Below, in pieces: positions 48,576-61,429 of a DNA stretch of 64,000 bases; positions within the stretch are counted from its first letter, which is position 1; each line of letters begins with the position of its first letter. The stretch comes from Dipteris shenzhenensis (Eukaryota > Polypodiophyta > Polypodiopsida > Gleicheniales), in NCBI GenBank assembly GCA_047967505.1, contig CM106540.1; one strand, written 5' to 3'. Below the pieces are notes generated by a model. That model saw nothing but the letters and a program-made list of their open reading frames with translations. It did not search any database and had not been told where the DNA came from. Made by a program: the position numbers and the translations under genes.

Positions 48576-49690
48576 GTCTAGGCTCAAATAAATTGATACA
48601 ATGAGTTGAGGGGTGGTCCACTAAGTGGGCATCAAACCCATAACAAATATAAAAGAAAATCCATAATCTTGATCATAATGGCATCGGTACATAAAGAGAA
48701 ACTCACTTTGAGCTCATGAATTGGAAGCCAACGAGAGCGTCAACCCTATCTACCACATCAACAAATGTTAAGCAAATGACACATGGTAGGTGGCCATGTC
48801 ACCCTACCATTTTCGCAAGAAGGCCACATCATCAACATACATGGCAATGCCACATCATCATTACCACATCAATAATTCCACCTCAGCAATAGTACCAACT
48901 CAGTAATTCCACATAATCAACAATGCCCTACCTCATCACTAGCGACCACATTTTTGGCACCAACCCACCTTATCTTGATCCCAAGTGTCATAGATTAGTT
49001 CAAATAAATCACATCTTGAGCCAAGTAATCATAATTGTCGCTCATTTTGGTAGCCATTGGTTGTTGTAACCAAGGTGTGCAAGTTACTTTAACTAGAGTC
49101 AATTGACACATGTAGCTATTGTGGTTTGACTTGGTGACACTAATTGAGGTGCCCTAGCCATCGAGGTTACCACAAACTAAAATTGCCATAGTTAAAAACC
49201 CCCATTTGAGCCTAGTTGTGACCAAGAGTTCAAAAGCTTTATCATTTCAAGAATATTGTTCTCAACTCAACTCAAATAGCACTTGTTAATGCATTTTTCT
49301 TAACTCAATTCAAGTAGCCCTTGTTAAGGCATTTGAGATTGTTAACTCCTACTTAGGTCAAATTCATTCCTAATAGTGCAATATAAATGCATCTATATGC
49401 ATATGAAAAAACTTTCAAACTATAAGGTATGGAATATATTCTGTGCTATGTTCATTGGAAGTCAATTTAATTCCAATTATCCTTGTTTTCACTTTATTTT
49501 TACAACCTCTAGATGTAGACCATAACTCTTGTTTTTAAGTCGTGATTCATATGCATCCCGTTAGCAACCTCCCATGGGTCATTTTTAATAAAGAGCTTGC
49601 AAATCAAGCAATCAACTCCAATAGACGGAGTCTAAAGATAAAATCCAAAGCAACACACAAGAGCACAATACAACATAGAAGAGCATAGAC
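48576..49690. other. Intergenic, degenerate CCACATCA repeats
   Basis: CCACATCATCAA-like motifs recur at 48745-48935. Nothing else is recognised. Confidence 0.5.
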
Positions 49691-50118
49691 AAAGATGAGG
49701 AAGAACATGGGACACAATAGATGCAACGCAGAAGGTTGTCACAATTGCTCCAAGGCTCCCTCCTTCAGATTATATGGGTTACCAAAATTACAAGTCCTCT
49801 TATAAGAACCCTTAATGCAAGAGGTTTAACGAATAATAGGGAAAACTATTGTAAAGATGAGATGGGCCATCAACCTTCAATGAGAAACACTAGATGCATC
49901 GTTGCCATGGAAATACTTCACTCTAAAGAAGGCCAAATACCATGCATAGTGGGTGAAGTGAGGGAGCAACAAAGGGAAGTAATGAATGAGTTGTAGGAGA
50001 TGGATGATATATAAATGTTTAGTATGTTACTCTCTCTTGTATCCATTGAGGTACTCTGGTTTTTTCATATCATTTTTTGAAATTAGTATAACTATTTCCT
50101 TTGCCCAAAAAAAAAAGA
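49691..50118 (+). mobile_element. Possible 3' tail of an L1-type LINE
   Basis: The segment ends CTTTGCCC followed by ten A residues (50103-50118), preceded by GTACTCTGGTTTTTTCATATC, which resembles plant L1 3' ends. No reverse transcriptase is present, so the copy would be severely 5'-truncated. Confidence 0.45.
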
Positions 50119-50619
50119 TTGAGATGCCAATGACTTATCTACAATGAAGAGACTTTGTATTAAGAGTCTTGTAACAAGTTGATGATTTTAAGGTGGAATC
50201 CATGGGAATTGGCAAGATGTGCAATCGACATTCAAAACTATTTCAAGAATTTCTTTGGTAAAATTCGTATGTATCACCAAAATGCTATTTTCATTCTCCA
50301 ATTTTCAATGTCAATAATATAGTGGAGATCTCCCATGTCTTTGAATAAAACTCAACAATGATCTAAAATTGACTTCAAAAACAAGCTTGCCAGTTGGCTA
50401 TATGATGATCAAGTAACCTATATAAAGCACAACAAGAACGGTGTCTTGTGTATTGTTTGTATAGAGCGATGGGCCAAAAGTTAATGATTGAAAAGCCATG
50501 TAGAGTGATGGATCAAAATTTGAGGATTGGAAAGCCATGTGGAAAACAATATTGTGTATTCTAATATTCCATGTCCATGTTGCTTGCTTTTGTTATGCCT
50601 GAAACATGGTTGCACGTAG
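50119..50619. other. Intergenic, nothing recognised
   Basis: No coding or repeat feature seen apart from the phrase AGAGTGATGG..CAAAA repeated near 50463 and 50502. Confidence 0.5.
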
Positions 50620-52785
50620 GTGCTTTGCTTCATCCAGACATGCATGGTGCCTTTGCATTTGCTTTAAGTGTGTGGGGTATATTGCCATTTCTAAATGGCT
50701 AGGTGGAGCAAAGTTAAAGCCCTCAACTTGTGAGCAGACCTGTGCAAAGTCTTTATGCCTTTAATTTTCCAAAGATCCATCATACTTGTACCATACCCAT
50801 TTAGTGCTAATGACTTTCCTTTTCATAGGCCTATTAACCAAGTCCCAAGTTTAGTTCTTGATGAGGGTGTCATACTCATCTTGCATGGTAACTTCCTAGT
50901 TTAATTTGCTATATCCTCATCCAAACTTGAAGGCTACTTAATCTTACAAATCTCAACCATCAAGGGCATATTGATATGTGTTTAGACACCCTTATTTTCT
51001 CTTCTATCCTCTTTGACCTTTGAAGTCCATCTATGGATGACTCCACCATGATTGGAGGGCTACCTTGCCTACTTTGGATGTGGCTTGCCTTATGGAGCTA
51101 AGGCTGTGGTGCTAGTGGACTCTCTTTCTAAAATTGAATCTCTACTTTAGGTGTGGGCACAAGGTGAGTTATTTTTTCGGAGGATGATAATGTGGATGGA
51201 ACCATCTCCTCCTCCACTATATGTGGCTACTCATGAAACACCACATTATGACTGACTAGATTTTCTTTGCGCCTATATCATATAATTTGTATGCCTTTGA
51301 TTCCCAATGAAATCCAAGAAAGATGCATTTCTTGCTCTTTGGGTCCAACTTTTTTCTAGAGCTATCTAGAACATGTGCATAACACTCACATTCAAATGTT
51401 GTGAAATGAGAAGTTGAAGGTTTCTTACCTAAGTAAGCCTCTAGTGGTGTCCTGTTTATTGTTAGAGCCTTCATGTAGCTCTCATTGAGGATGGGTTCTA
51501 TAGTGATGACCACCTCATCCCACAAAAACTTAGGCAATCCTTTCCCTTGCAATATACAATGCGAGAGCTCCATGACAATTTTATTGTGATATTCTACAAT
51601 GCCATTCTATCAAGGCATATGCGCAACTATGAGTTGGTGATGAATACCATCTTGTTCAATTCTATTGTGACATTCTACATCATCATTTTGCCAAGGCATA
51701 TGTGCCACTGTGAGTTGGTGTCAAATGCCATTTTGTTCAATTACCTATCAATCTCCTTTGAGATAAACTGACCTCCTCTTTCTATTTGAAACTTTTTTTT
51801 CATCTCACTTTCATTCTCCACTATCTTGTGCCACTCTTTAACTTTTCCAAGAGATTCATCCTTATCCCACAAATAATACACCCACATGTACTACTATAGT
51901 CGTCGATGATTAGCATGAAATAGGAACATCCTTTTTAAGTTGGTTTGCCCACATAGATCACCATGCACTAGAGTGGAAAAGGTCTTGTTTGTTTCCCATC
52001 ATAGAAGATTCACATGGTTCCTGCACCTATGAAAATGCAGACAAATGCATAGTCATACTTGCTTTAGCATCTCCTCAAGGACAACATAATTGAGGTGCTT
52101 GAACATTTCATGTCATAGCTTACTGATGCCCACTCTTGTAGTGGTTGTTAGAGAAATCAACTCATACAAATTGTTGTTCCTGATTGCTTTGGAAACAACC
52201 TTGCTAGGTGCATCAATGATTTTTGCTCAAATTCTTCTTAATCTGAGGGACTAGCAATACTCTTGAGCTTCATTATGTTGAATGGAAAAAGCAACAATAT
52301 ATATACCTTCAATAGGGCATTTTCCATTGTTGCAGACCGTCACATTGATGGGCTCTTTAAGAGGCATCAATGGGAGATACCATTCCTTCCTATTGTTATG
52401 TAATAGGATGCTTGACTATCAAGGAGCCATGAATCATTTCTTATTGAAGCCCGAGTTGAGAGGCATACTTCTTCAATTGTGACCCATAGCTCCAACTTAG
52501 ATTCAATCATGTTGGCAGATTCATTGCCTTTTGACGAAGACTTGATTATACCCTTCTTCTTATTCCGCAAGCTTCTTTTAGTAGTCCTTGTTCATGTGAC
52601 TACTCTTGCTATAGTAGTGGCACATACCCTTGAACTTCCTCTTCTTCATGTCCTTTGTCTTCTCATCCTTCTTCTCACCACCCTTTCCTTTAGTGGTGGT
52701 TGAGAATGCTGCACTACTTTCACCATCGTGGGTTTTCAGTTACATCTCCTCCTGTAGAAGCCTAGCACCACATTAATCAAGTCAT
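50620..52785 (-). pseudogene. Decayed copia element F: gag end, protease, integrase
   Basis: On the - strand: a decayed zinc knuckle CHYYSKSSHMNKD near 52580-52620; protease start SWLLDSQASYYIT (D-S-G reads D-S-Q) at about 52400-52440; and integrase tail at 51573-51256 (LPKFLWDEVV, NRTPLEAYLGKKPSTSHF, KKCIFLGFHWESKAYKLYD). The integrase core between is only recognisable in patches. RT is not clearly present. Heavily mutated and old. Confidence 0.7.
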
Positions 52786-53280
52786 TGTTAAGAATCATGG
52801 TGTAAAAACCACTCCCTAAGGCTAAGGGTGATTGTATGCACATGGTTTGCATGCAAAGAGTCGCATGAACAATCATGGGCTCCATAAATGGTATCGCATG
52901 GAACATGACCAAGGATGTGGAGAAGAATGTACACAAGTGTGTGGATTGTAACCCTCAAGGATGGAACTCTTGGCCTCTTTTAAAAGGCCTAAGCGAGTCT
53001 TGTTTCTAGGGATTGAAATACAAGGACTTAACCTTCATATAGATGAAAAGTTCATCATGTGTGGTCTCTCTTTCTCTCCTCCATCTCTACCATGCTCAAG
53101 TCTTCTATTTCATTCCATACTCTCTCTCTCTCTCTAGACTTAACCTTCATATAGATGAAAAGTTCATCATGTGTGGTCTCTCTCTCTCTCCTCCATCTCT
53201 ACCATGCTCAAGTCTTCTATTTCATTCCATACTCTCTCTCTCTCTCTCTCTCTCTAGATTGTTGACATGGTATCAGAGCT
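52786..53280 (+). repeat. Orphan LTR with perfect primer-binding site
   Basis: Candidate LTR TGTTAAGAAT...TTGTTGACA (52786-53267) is followed without spacer by TGGTATCAGAGCT (53268-53280), the initiator tRNA-Met site. The LTR contains a 112-bp tandem duplication (53025 and 53137) with CT microsatellites. No gag, pol or second LTR follows. Confidence 0.6.
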
Positions 53281-54971
53281 AGTAGTGTAGCTCATTCTTT
53301 TGAGAGTCTATGGAGTGTGCAATTTCTTCATTGAGTGCTTGAAAGAGTGGTGAAGTATTTTTGCCAAAGGTTGCTGAGTGGAGGTCTTCAAATTGCTGAG
53401 TGAGGCTGATTGTATCTCAGGCTACCGAAAGAGCTAGCTAGAGCAGCCATAGCTCCACCAAGCAAGGAAGCTTAGAGGAGAAACACAGGTTCAGAGGTGA
53501 CCAAAGAAAAGCTGCTACCAAAACTCTCAGCGCAACCAACACTACACAGAACAGACATCGATCTGCATGAAAAACTTGAGTAGGTTGTGTGTGAAGATTG
53601 TAGCAACGAAGTAGTTCAAGCTGAACCAATCAGTAGCCGCAAAACAACCCTACAAAAGAAACCTTCATGGCAACGAGTAGCAACAACTCATAAAAGAAGC
53701 TTGGGAAAATTGCAAAAGCTCCTGTCACCTGAAGAGGCAGCCACACACATCAGGAGACTGTGCAAAAGGAGCTAGTGAGTAGCTTGATTGGTAGCGATCA
53801 TGACCAGAAGCTGTGCAAAATGCTACAAAAGAGCATAAAGAACTGTAGAATAGCTACAGCTACTGTGGAAGACACTATATAGGCGACTGCGAGCAAAGAC
53901 AAATCAGAGAGCTGCCTGAATAATTCATCAACTGATGTAGAAGAAAGCTAAAGGAGATGCGCCAATAGCAGGAAGAGCTGCGTTGAAGAAAAGCTTTATC
54001 ATCTACAAATTGGAGCGGCCAACCACCTGTGAAAGTAGCCCAAATTGGTGCTGTCAAACAAGCAGGATCTCAAACATGAATATGCCAAACTGTTTAACAT
54101 GGAGCTTAAATGAAGTTGTCAATGGTTGATGAATTATCCACTACAGATATGACATCACTTTTGGAACCTTTCACTTTTTTAATGTCAATGAAGTGATCAC
54201 TCTTGATAAGGTATCATTTCTATAGTCAAGGATTACGTTCACATTTTCATGTTTGCATTAATGGGTAATTAACGTTTGTTAATTTTGCTCTAAAGTAGCG
54301 TGAAATCAATGTGATCACGTTGATTACCAAGAAAAATTATTAGGAAACTGGACAAGACCACTGCTAGTATTATTAACATACTTGGCAGTAGTATTACATT
54401 ATCGATAGTGGTATAGACTTTATCGATGGTTATTATTATCATTAATATTATAAATGGCAGTAATACAATATTATTGGCGGTTGTCATCATGGTACCGTCA
54501 ATAGTACCTATGGCACTGGTGGTATTGTTACCTGCAGATTCATAGTTTCTAGCGTAGCTCCACGCTATATATTGGTGGAAAGGACAATATAGGCTCTTCA
54601 TTCGATCCAATTGTGGTTCATATTCCGATAAACCATTTGGTAAGTTGGGATAGAAAGGTAAGAGAAAGGCGAACCATGATCTAGATTGTATTAGTAAGGC
54701 TAGGTGGGGGAGGGTGAGTTAGCATTCATTATACTTGTTGGTGTGGTTTGCTACTTCGATTCCTTATGTTTTGGGGAAATCTCAGACCATGAACGTGAAT
54801 GCTAGTGAATGTAAGTGTTTGTTTTGTTCTATTGGGGTTGGTCTATACTCTGACTCCTTGTGTTTTGGGAAACTTGTGGACCACGATCATGAGTGTCAAT
54901 GAATGCGATCGTTAGTGAGGAGTCTTGCATTAAGGATTTACAATGTAGAGTTGTGAGATTTCGATTTTGGT
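53281..54971. other. Region after the orphan LTR, no gene recognised
   Basis: 53281-54060 could be leader sequence of the LTR element. 54350-54540 is rich in ATTATTATC/GGCAGTAATA-type short repeats. No coding similarity. Confidence 0.45.
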
Positions 54972-56002
54972 CTAATTTATTAATAAAGCATGGAGACAAG
55001 GGGGAGATGAGATCACATTGCCTTTGTGAAGGTCCATTAGTGAGACTAGTTCTTCACCTTTTGCAATGCATTGTGTAGAGACTTGTTGCAGCCTCAAATT
55101 CCAAGCATGAACTAGGTGGAGATACAGTAACTTGTCAAGTATGCGAAGTTGAGCATGCAAAGTACACATGTGTACCCGATCCCATGGAATTGGCAAAATG
55201 GGGTCCCATGTAGGATCCTTTTGGTGATGATGAGGGGCTGCACTTTGGTTGTGAGAAAGGATGCCATTTTTCCACTGTAGGCTTCCCATTTGGATCTTCT
55301 GAGAGTGGGTGCAATACCAACACGTCCATTTTGCATCTGCACTTGTATCACAACCATACAAGCACTTGAGGGTCTTCAAATCACTAGCTAGATGCCATTC
55401 AACTTGAAATGTTCCATGCCCATCCACTATCAATGTTTTCCGTGCCTCTTGTCTTTGAATAATTGATGGGATGTCAGCTCTCTCCAAAACCCACTTCAAT
55501 GTCTCGTGGCACTGATTTGGGGTCTCAAATGTTGCAAGCCACCATATGTCCTTCTCAAATTGGATTGAGAAACCCTTCGCAGCTTCCTCATCCCCTTGAG
55601 CAAAATGCAAGGTGTCATTCATAATACAAATGCTCACCCTCTCTAGCTTGTGCTCTTTCACCAAGTGAGCTTTATCCATTTTTATACTAGCTTGCCATAT
55701 AATGAAAGAGAAATATCATACACATATGGAAATGAGAAGAAGTAAAGTTGAATGTGAAGAGGGAATTTCTCTTAGTACCTTGTTCTCTCATCCCATAGAA
55801 TTTGCACGTAAACATTATTGAAAGCATTCATCTCAAACATTTGGATGCCATATTTCTTCTTACTCTTCCAAGTCATTGTGCCACTTACAAAATGATATCC
55901 TCCAAAATTTTCTCTATCACATTGGTTTGTTTCTTGACATGCAAGCCTTACAGGCCAAGGTGTTGGCAATGGCACTGTAGATATCTTATAATTTTCCTCC
56001 AT
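54972..56002 (-). CDS. Unrecognised two-exon protein (312 codons visible)
   Basis: Exon 56002-55779, intron 55778-55687 (AG|GTACTA...CTAG), exon 55686-54972; splicing keeps frame across a Ser codon. The protein has no signal peptide or membrane segment that I can see. Features are FSIQFEKDIWWLATFETPN, VEWHLASDLKTLKCLYGCD, a C-x-x-C (CWYC) and IPWDRVHMCTLHAQLRILDK. I do not recognise the family; the D-L-K plus later Cys pair and H-rich block recall transposon-encoded proteins, but this is only an impression. Upstream exons may exist. It has no stops over 312 codons, unlike neighbouring remnants. Confidence 0.5.
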
Positions 56003-56194
56003 AGCAGACTTGAAAATATTAAAAATAGACTTTTAAGCTTCATATGAACTATAAATTCTTGGACAGGGGCGATTTTCCAGCGACAATCCTCTGGACTTTG
56101 ATAGTACATCTATGATTCATAGTTAGTCCAGGGGATGTTAAATCCCTTAACTTGGAATCAACTCCTTATATATGAACTAAAAGCCTCGTGGGCA

Positions 56195-56330
56195 TGTTCG
56201 TGCCATGTGGGCAAGTGCAACGCACTCGTCCCGCCATATGTACCAATGGCCTTCCATCAATATGCCATGTGGGCAAGTGCAGTGCACCCATCCCGTCATA
56301 TGTACCATTGGCCTTCCATTAATGAACCAA
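56195..56330. repeat. 62-bp tandem duplication
   Basis: TGCCATGTGGGCAAGTGCA at 56201 and 56263, both followed by CA(C/T)TCGTCCCG-like and CCATATGTACCA-like sequence. Confidence 0.85.
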
Positions 56331-56999
56331 AGACATGTTTGTGACATGCATGCATGTGCAAAGTCTTGTGATGCCATATCTTCTAGATTTTAGAGTTTAG
56401 AAACTCTCAAAAAGGTGTTTATCTTAATAGCGTTATGATATCTTGAAGATTTTAGAGAATTCTTATGGTAAGTTAATTTCATGCATGGGCACATACATAC
56501 ATTTCCTATTTTTTCCATTTTTAGTGCAAAAGGATTATGTGAGTAAATAGACTTTTTATGTGGAAAGGATAGTGCCACAAAAAAAACTTTTGATTTGGAA
56601 GGGATCGTTTCAAAAAGTAAACTTTCCATTTGGGAAGGATTCTTGGGATTAGTCCAAATATAGACATTCGAGTTCAAAATTAATGAAATGTGTGTAAATG
56701 GAAGAGAGGAGGAGAGAGGAATCACTAGAGTGGAGGCCATGGATGGAATGAGGAAGGAATAGGACAAAGAGAATGTCAAAATGGAGAATGTCATATGAGA
56801 AGAACGTCGTGAAGAAAAAAAACTTGAGAACAAAGAGAACATTTTGCTAGGAGGTTTTTCCCAGAAAAGGGCCACCCCTGCTGTGATGGACACTATCTAT
56901 TCTTTTGGGCATATTTATTTAGTTGAGATAGAATTTTTATATTATCTTAATTTATTAAATTATTTATAAATAACATAAGGTTCTAATTTAAAAAATCGT
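56331..56999. other. Intergenic, nothing recognised
   Basis: Short imperfect repeats of AAGGAT(C/A)GT(T/G)..A.AAAAACTTT at 56565-56640. No gene. Confidence 0.5.
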
Positions 57000-57287
57000 A
57001 TGGGTGCATTATCTATATTTGAGTCATTTAATTATATCTATGTAGAATCTTTATTATATATTTTGGAGCATTCCATAGATCTTGAGCTTAGAGAATTTGT
57101 CTCTAATGTTGCCTTGAATGACAATCGTAAAGTGTATGCTGCAAAGGACTTCTTTGAGTGGACTTTAGATCACATGGGTGGGAAAGCTTGGTTTTTGGTA
57201 CAAAAGGAAAATATTATTTTCCTAGTGATATCTAAGAAAGATTTTGAGGAGAATGAGGAGCCTTGGGTTGCATCATTCTTGAAGTAA
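57000..57287 (+). CDS. Small unrecognised reading frame, 95 codons
   Basis: Open from ATG at 57000 to TAA. The translation has ordinary protein composition (acidic and aromatic, LELREFVSNVALNDNRKVYA, DFFEWTLDHMGGKAWFLVQK) rather than low complexity. No homologue is recognised. It may be an exon of a decayed mobile gene; no start context or promoter is evident. Confidence 0.3.
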   Translation: MGALSIFESFNYIYVESLLYILEHSIDLELREFVSNVALNDNRKVYAAKDFFEWTLDHMGGKAWFLVQKENIIFLVISKKDFEENEEPWVASFLK

Positions 57288-59100
57288 GAAGAGAATAGAA
57301 CAATACTTTAATGACCATACTTGCAAAGGCTTTACCTGTCCTCCACTACCTTGAAACTTGTAATCACTTTTGATCTTTCTTGTTATGCCCTTAGTACACA
57401 TGTCTTAGGCAAGTATTGAAATCTATGATTTTTTAATCATCTTCTTTGGTAGCATTTCTCTTTAAATTTGCTACTGGAGCACCAAATGTTTTCCATAGAC
57501 ACCTCACTTTCAATAATATCTCTGATGTTGAGGTTACCTTAGGCATTACAAAAATATCATGATTCAATCTTTTAGACTCGATCAGATATTTGGGTTATGC
57601 TTAAGTATACATATATTTGTAGCATCAGAAGTAGAATTGAGGTATTCTATAGAAGGTATTTGAAGTAATTAATTTTTTATCGAATTTGCAATGTAGCAAG
57701 AAAACCTCTCCTTGCAACTTTTAAGTCCCTTTTGGCATCTTCTTGTGTACAATTTCTTCTTAGATCTGTTGAAAATACATTGCCCAAAGAATTTAGTGGA
57801 TGAGACCTTAAAATCTCCAGGTCCTATCAACATCAATGCATCCACATAGCTACCTTTATTCAAAGAATATGTCATTGGACATATTATCACTACATAGGAT
57901 ACCATGCATAAGTTTCTTTGTATCTACCAAAGCCTTGAATATTTGTGTGGCATATGATATGTAGATATTTTTGCAATTAGTGAAACTGTGTGCCTTCCCC
58001 ACATCAATGGCACTCATAGGATAATGCTTTTATCCCCAAATATGTCCATGATCATCCTCTGTGTCTGCTGTCATTAAGGCAAAGATTCACGTTTTTCATT
58101 AATGTGAATTGACGTTGCTCTTTTTCCAATTCTTGATCTTTCTCTTCTTCTTGCCCTTTGGCCATCTTTTTTCTTTCCTTTTAGAGGGACATCTTTTCCC
58201 AATACTTGGAAGTGTTGCTCTTGAAGTATTAGCCTTTTGTGTTCGATGCCATGGTTTGCTATTAAGGGGTTGTACCATGGTAGCTTTAGACCATCCTTCC
58301 TCTTCTTCTATCATCTATGCATCGTGTGCACTCAGATTGTCCTTTTCCTTCAATTTGTCACATCATCCATTTGTTCCTATAAGAAGGTCCTATCCCATTT
58401 GTTCACCCATCAACTAAAGGTACGTGTCCTCCTTATCCTTGAACCAAAGCTGCATGTCTTTCCTCTCCATGATCCAAAGCTACATTACTTGAGCATTACT
58501 TATGTGTCTCTAAAGCAAAGTTGCATTGTTGCCTATCGATAAATCAAAGGGTCATGTGAGTTGCACCCTCAAAGTACTCAATCAATTTTCCTCCACACTC
58601 GAAAGTTGTTTCCACACATGTGCTAGAGCCTCCAATCCAATCCGTAGTTCCACAAACTATGATGGTTCTGGAGGCAGCATCACAAAGTGTCTAGCATCTT
58701 GGATTCACAAGAACTCAATTACCCCCACCAAGAGATTAAGGCGTCACGATTATGCACAACATTATATTTTGCCCTGATGAAGTGTTTGGCTAGATCATAA
58801 ATGTTTGTACAGCATGTGATAGGGGGGATATGACTTATCAAGCCCCTATTAAAGGGAGGGTTGAGTTAGGTAAGTTGATAAGGTAGCTAACACATGGCTA
58901 GTTGCATATCATGCATGAAGTTTAGTTTGGAGATTGTTGATGTAAAGATGGTGGTCTTTTGCTATGATCTTGCCTAGTTTTATGAGGCAAAGTATTTTGC
59001 CATGATTATTGCATTGTGATGCTCAGCTACCTCTCGTACATCAACATTATATCTCATGGCTCATTGTTGATGGGGGGAAGTAGTTGAGCTCTTGTCCAAT
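57288..59100. other. Intergenic; unidentified remnant on the - strand
   Basis: Frames at 57905-57669 and 58314-58099 (basic, Lys/Arg-rich RCPSKRKEKRWPKGKKKRK) could be a decayed gag-like region, but I cannot name it. Confidence 0.3.
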
Positions 59101-59108
59101 TCCCTGAT

Positions 59109-59245
59109 TCTCCTACACACACACACACACACACGCACACGCACACACACACATGCATATTCATTCACACATGCACATGCACATGCACATGCACACACAC
59201 ACATGCATGCATTCATGCACGCACATGCATGCACACGCGTGTGCA
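59109..59245. repeat. (CA)n / CATGCA compound microsatellite
   Basis: About 137 bp of alternating purine-pyrimidine sequence (CA, CG, TGCA), a potential Z-DNA tract. Confidence 0.93.
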
Positions 59246-59297
59246 CTCTCCAGTTGGTTTCTTTACTCAGTTATTTAATAGAGCCAAACAACACAAA

Positions 59298-59480
59298 GCA
59301 CCCATAGATGTGCACATAGATGCGTTTCCTTAACTTTAAAAAAACTTACGAGCGTGTCTATTTGTGCATCTATAGACCCGCATCTATAGGCGCATCTATA
59401 TAATAGACAGACATGCCTATAGATGCTCTATAGAAAACAAAAAGATGCTCACATAGATGCGCTTATAGACGCTCTACAAA
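59298..59480. repeat. Left cluster of CTATAGA/AGATGCG motifs
   Basis: Repeated short motifs: GCATCTATAGACCCGC, GCATCTATAGGCGC, GCCTATAGATGCTC, CTTATAGACGC. A matching cluster lies at 62180-62280 and 62670-62800. Confidence 0.7.
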
Positions 59481-60049
59481 ATCTTTTTTTAAAATAAAAG
59501 TAGACTTTTGTGTGGTTGAACAGAATGCTGTGTATGTTGTGTATGCTATGTGGTTACAAGAATACCATTTCCACATTGTGCAATTCAATTCTTACAGTCA
59601 ACCACATTTTAATTAGCACGATTCCAAGAACGTCTATAGCCGATGATTACAATTCCGAATAAAACATTACAACTCCAAAATGTTTAGTTCACAAGGCATT
59701 CATTGATAGAACGTTGCACAAGGAAATTCAAAGCCAAAAAAATAAAAGGACTGTATATAAATTCATAGCCCAAAAAGTGATTGTATGTACATATAGCATG
59801 AAGCCAAGCCACGTCCTGTGGCTTCAAGTACAAAAAATAAGAGGAGTATATATACAAGAGAGGCACGAAGCCAACCCAATGGTTTCAAGTACAAAAAAGA
59901 GTAGCTAGCACTACTTTTATGACTAATCTAAGTTCTCCACATCCTCGATCGCTTCTTCGCTCCCTTCTTCCTCATCTTCTTCCTCCTAAGATCAGCCCTA
60001 GGGCCCTGTAAACAAGGGACAACATGTATTGATGTATGAAAAATCAAAT
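59481..60049. other. Spacer inside the candidate element, no gene
   Basis: AT-rich with a small inverted repeat around GAAGCCAAGCCACGTCCTGT; nothing coding is recognised. Confidence 0.4.
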
Positions 60050-61138
60050 CTTTATTTAAAATATTGACATTAATTAATTACTTTCAAATACCTGGGGGGG
60101 TGCTCCAGTAGCTCGGATATACTGCTCCTTAGTAATCAACTCATCATCATAGAAGTGCCTCCATGTATCTTCTCTGTGATGGTGGCGGTGGTAGGCTGTC
60201 TTGACAGGAGTAGGGTACGTGCCCACGATATCAAACTGCAAGATGACACAATTTACAGAGGGGTTAGTACAAAGAAACAACCTCCTAATAAACCACATAA
60301 ACACAATATAATTTGAGATTGATACTTACAAATTGGGCCTCTCATGATTCAACACATCCCTGCTCCAAAATGCATGTTTCCATATTGCTCCATTTGGAAC
60401 CTTCGTGCCTCCACGTGCTGTAGACTGGGCTTCACCTTCGTTGCCTTCATTGCTTTCTTCCACTCACGCTTGTAGGCAGTGTGGGGCTAGCCCCTTGGTG
60501 GTTGACCTCCCTCTCTCCTGGCAATCTCGGCTAGTGCCTACCTCTTAATAAGCGAAGATCTTTTATTGGCAAGTATCATAACAATCAAGTTTGACTTGTC
60601 TCATTTATCTGTAAATTGAACATTGGGGGGATTGGGATACCTAGAGCAAACAGCAGCGAGCCCATCTCACTAGCCAACTTTTCTGGCTAGTCTTTGTAGT
60701 GAATAAAGCAATCTTTGTAGTTGTTAGCAATTACAGAGCGCATGAAGGCCATGATGTCCTTCCCTCATTTATCCATCAAGATGCCTCCTGTCTGAGTGAT
60801 GTCATAGAAGATTGTACCATCACCCTTTGGCACGTCTGCATCATTTGAATCATCCCTGCCCCCACCATTACCCCCCCCAAAGCACTATGCCATGCATCCC
60901 CCACCGCTCTCCTTGCTACTATGCCTGCTACCCTATCATGTCGAGCTAGTACATTGGCCAGTGGCCACTCATAGCTGGAGAAGCGACTCTCAACTGCATG
61001 GGAGTATGTTGGACACTTGTAGCTAGAGAAGCGACTCTTGATTACACGGGAGTATGTCGGCAACTCTGCGAGGCAAAAGGGTCTCCTGGCTGCAGGGGGG
61101 GAGAAGGGGCTTGGCTCTGTGGGCTGTTTCAACTCCAC
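60050..61138 (-). pseudogene. Decayed multi-exon transposon-like gene
   Basis: Starts at 61138 (MELKQPTEPSPFSPPAARRP). The frame shifts at a G run near 60885 and continues as DADVPKGDGTIFYDITQTGG, KDIMAFMRSVIANNYKDC, PEKLASEMGSLLFAL, then a possible intron, ALAEIARREGGQPPRG, PHTAYKREWKKAMKAT, and a last exon with FDIVGTYPTPVKTAYHRHHH, DTWRHFYDDELITKEQYIRA. Stops are TGA for expected CGA and TAG for expected CAG. The family is not recognised. It sits between motif clusters and opposite a CACTA gene, so it is probably transposon-borne. Confidence 0.45.
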
Positions 61139-61429
61139 TGGGGTAATCTCAGCTGGTGTGGGATTGGGCTGGTTTGGAGTCTATACTGCCGACTCTTGGG
61201 GGGTGTTTAGAGTACCCGTCATGTATATGTATAACTCCCCAGCAGTGGGAGGGTGCCCTAAAATGTTATATAACTTCCGAAAGATGGCATCCCAAAGATC
61301 AGGTGAGGCTGAAGAGCTTCTTGGCCACATGATGAATTGAAGAAAAGCAAAGAAGAAGATTACCATCGAGCATGCCCTCTTTCCATCATGCAAAAGAAAT
61401 AATAGAGTGACAGCCTAACATTGAGCAAG

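Noticed and set aside
59061-59307. His/Thr- and Cys/Val-rich frames
   Set aside because: Artefacts of the CA/CATGCA microsatellite.
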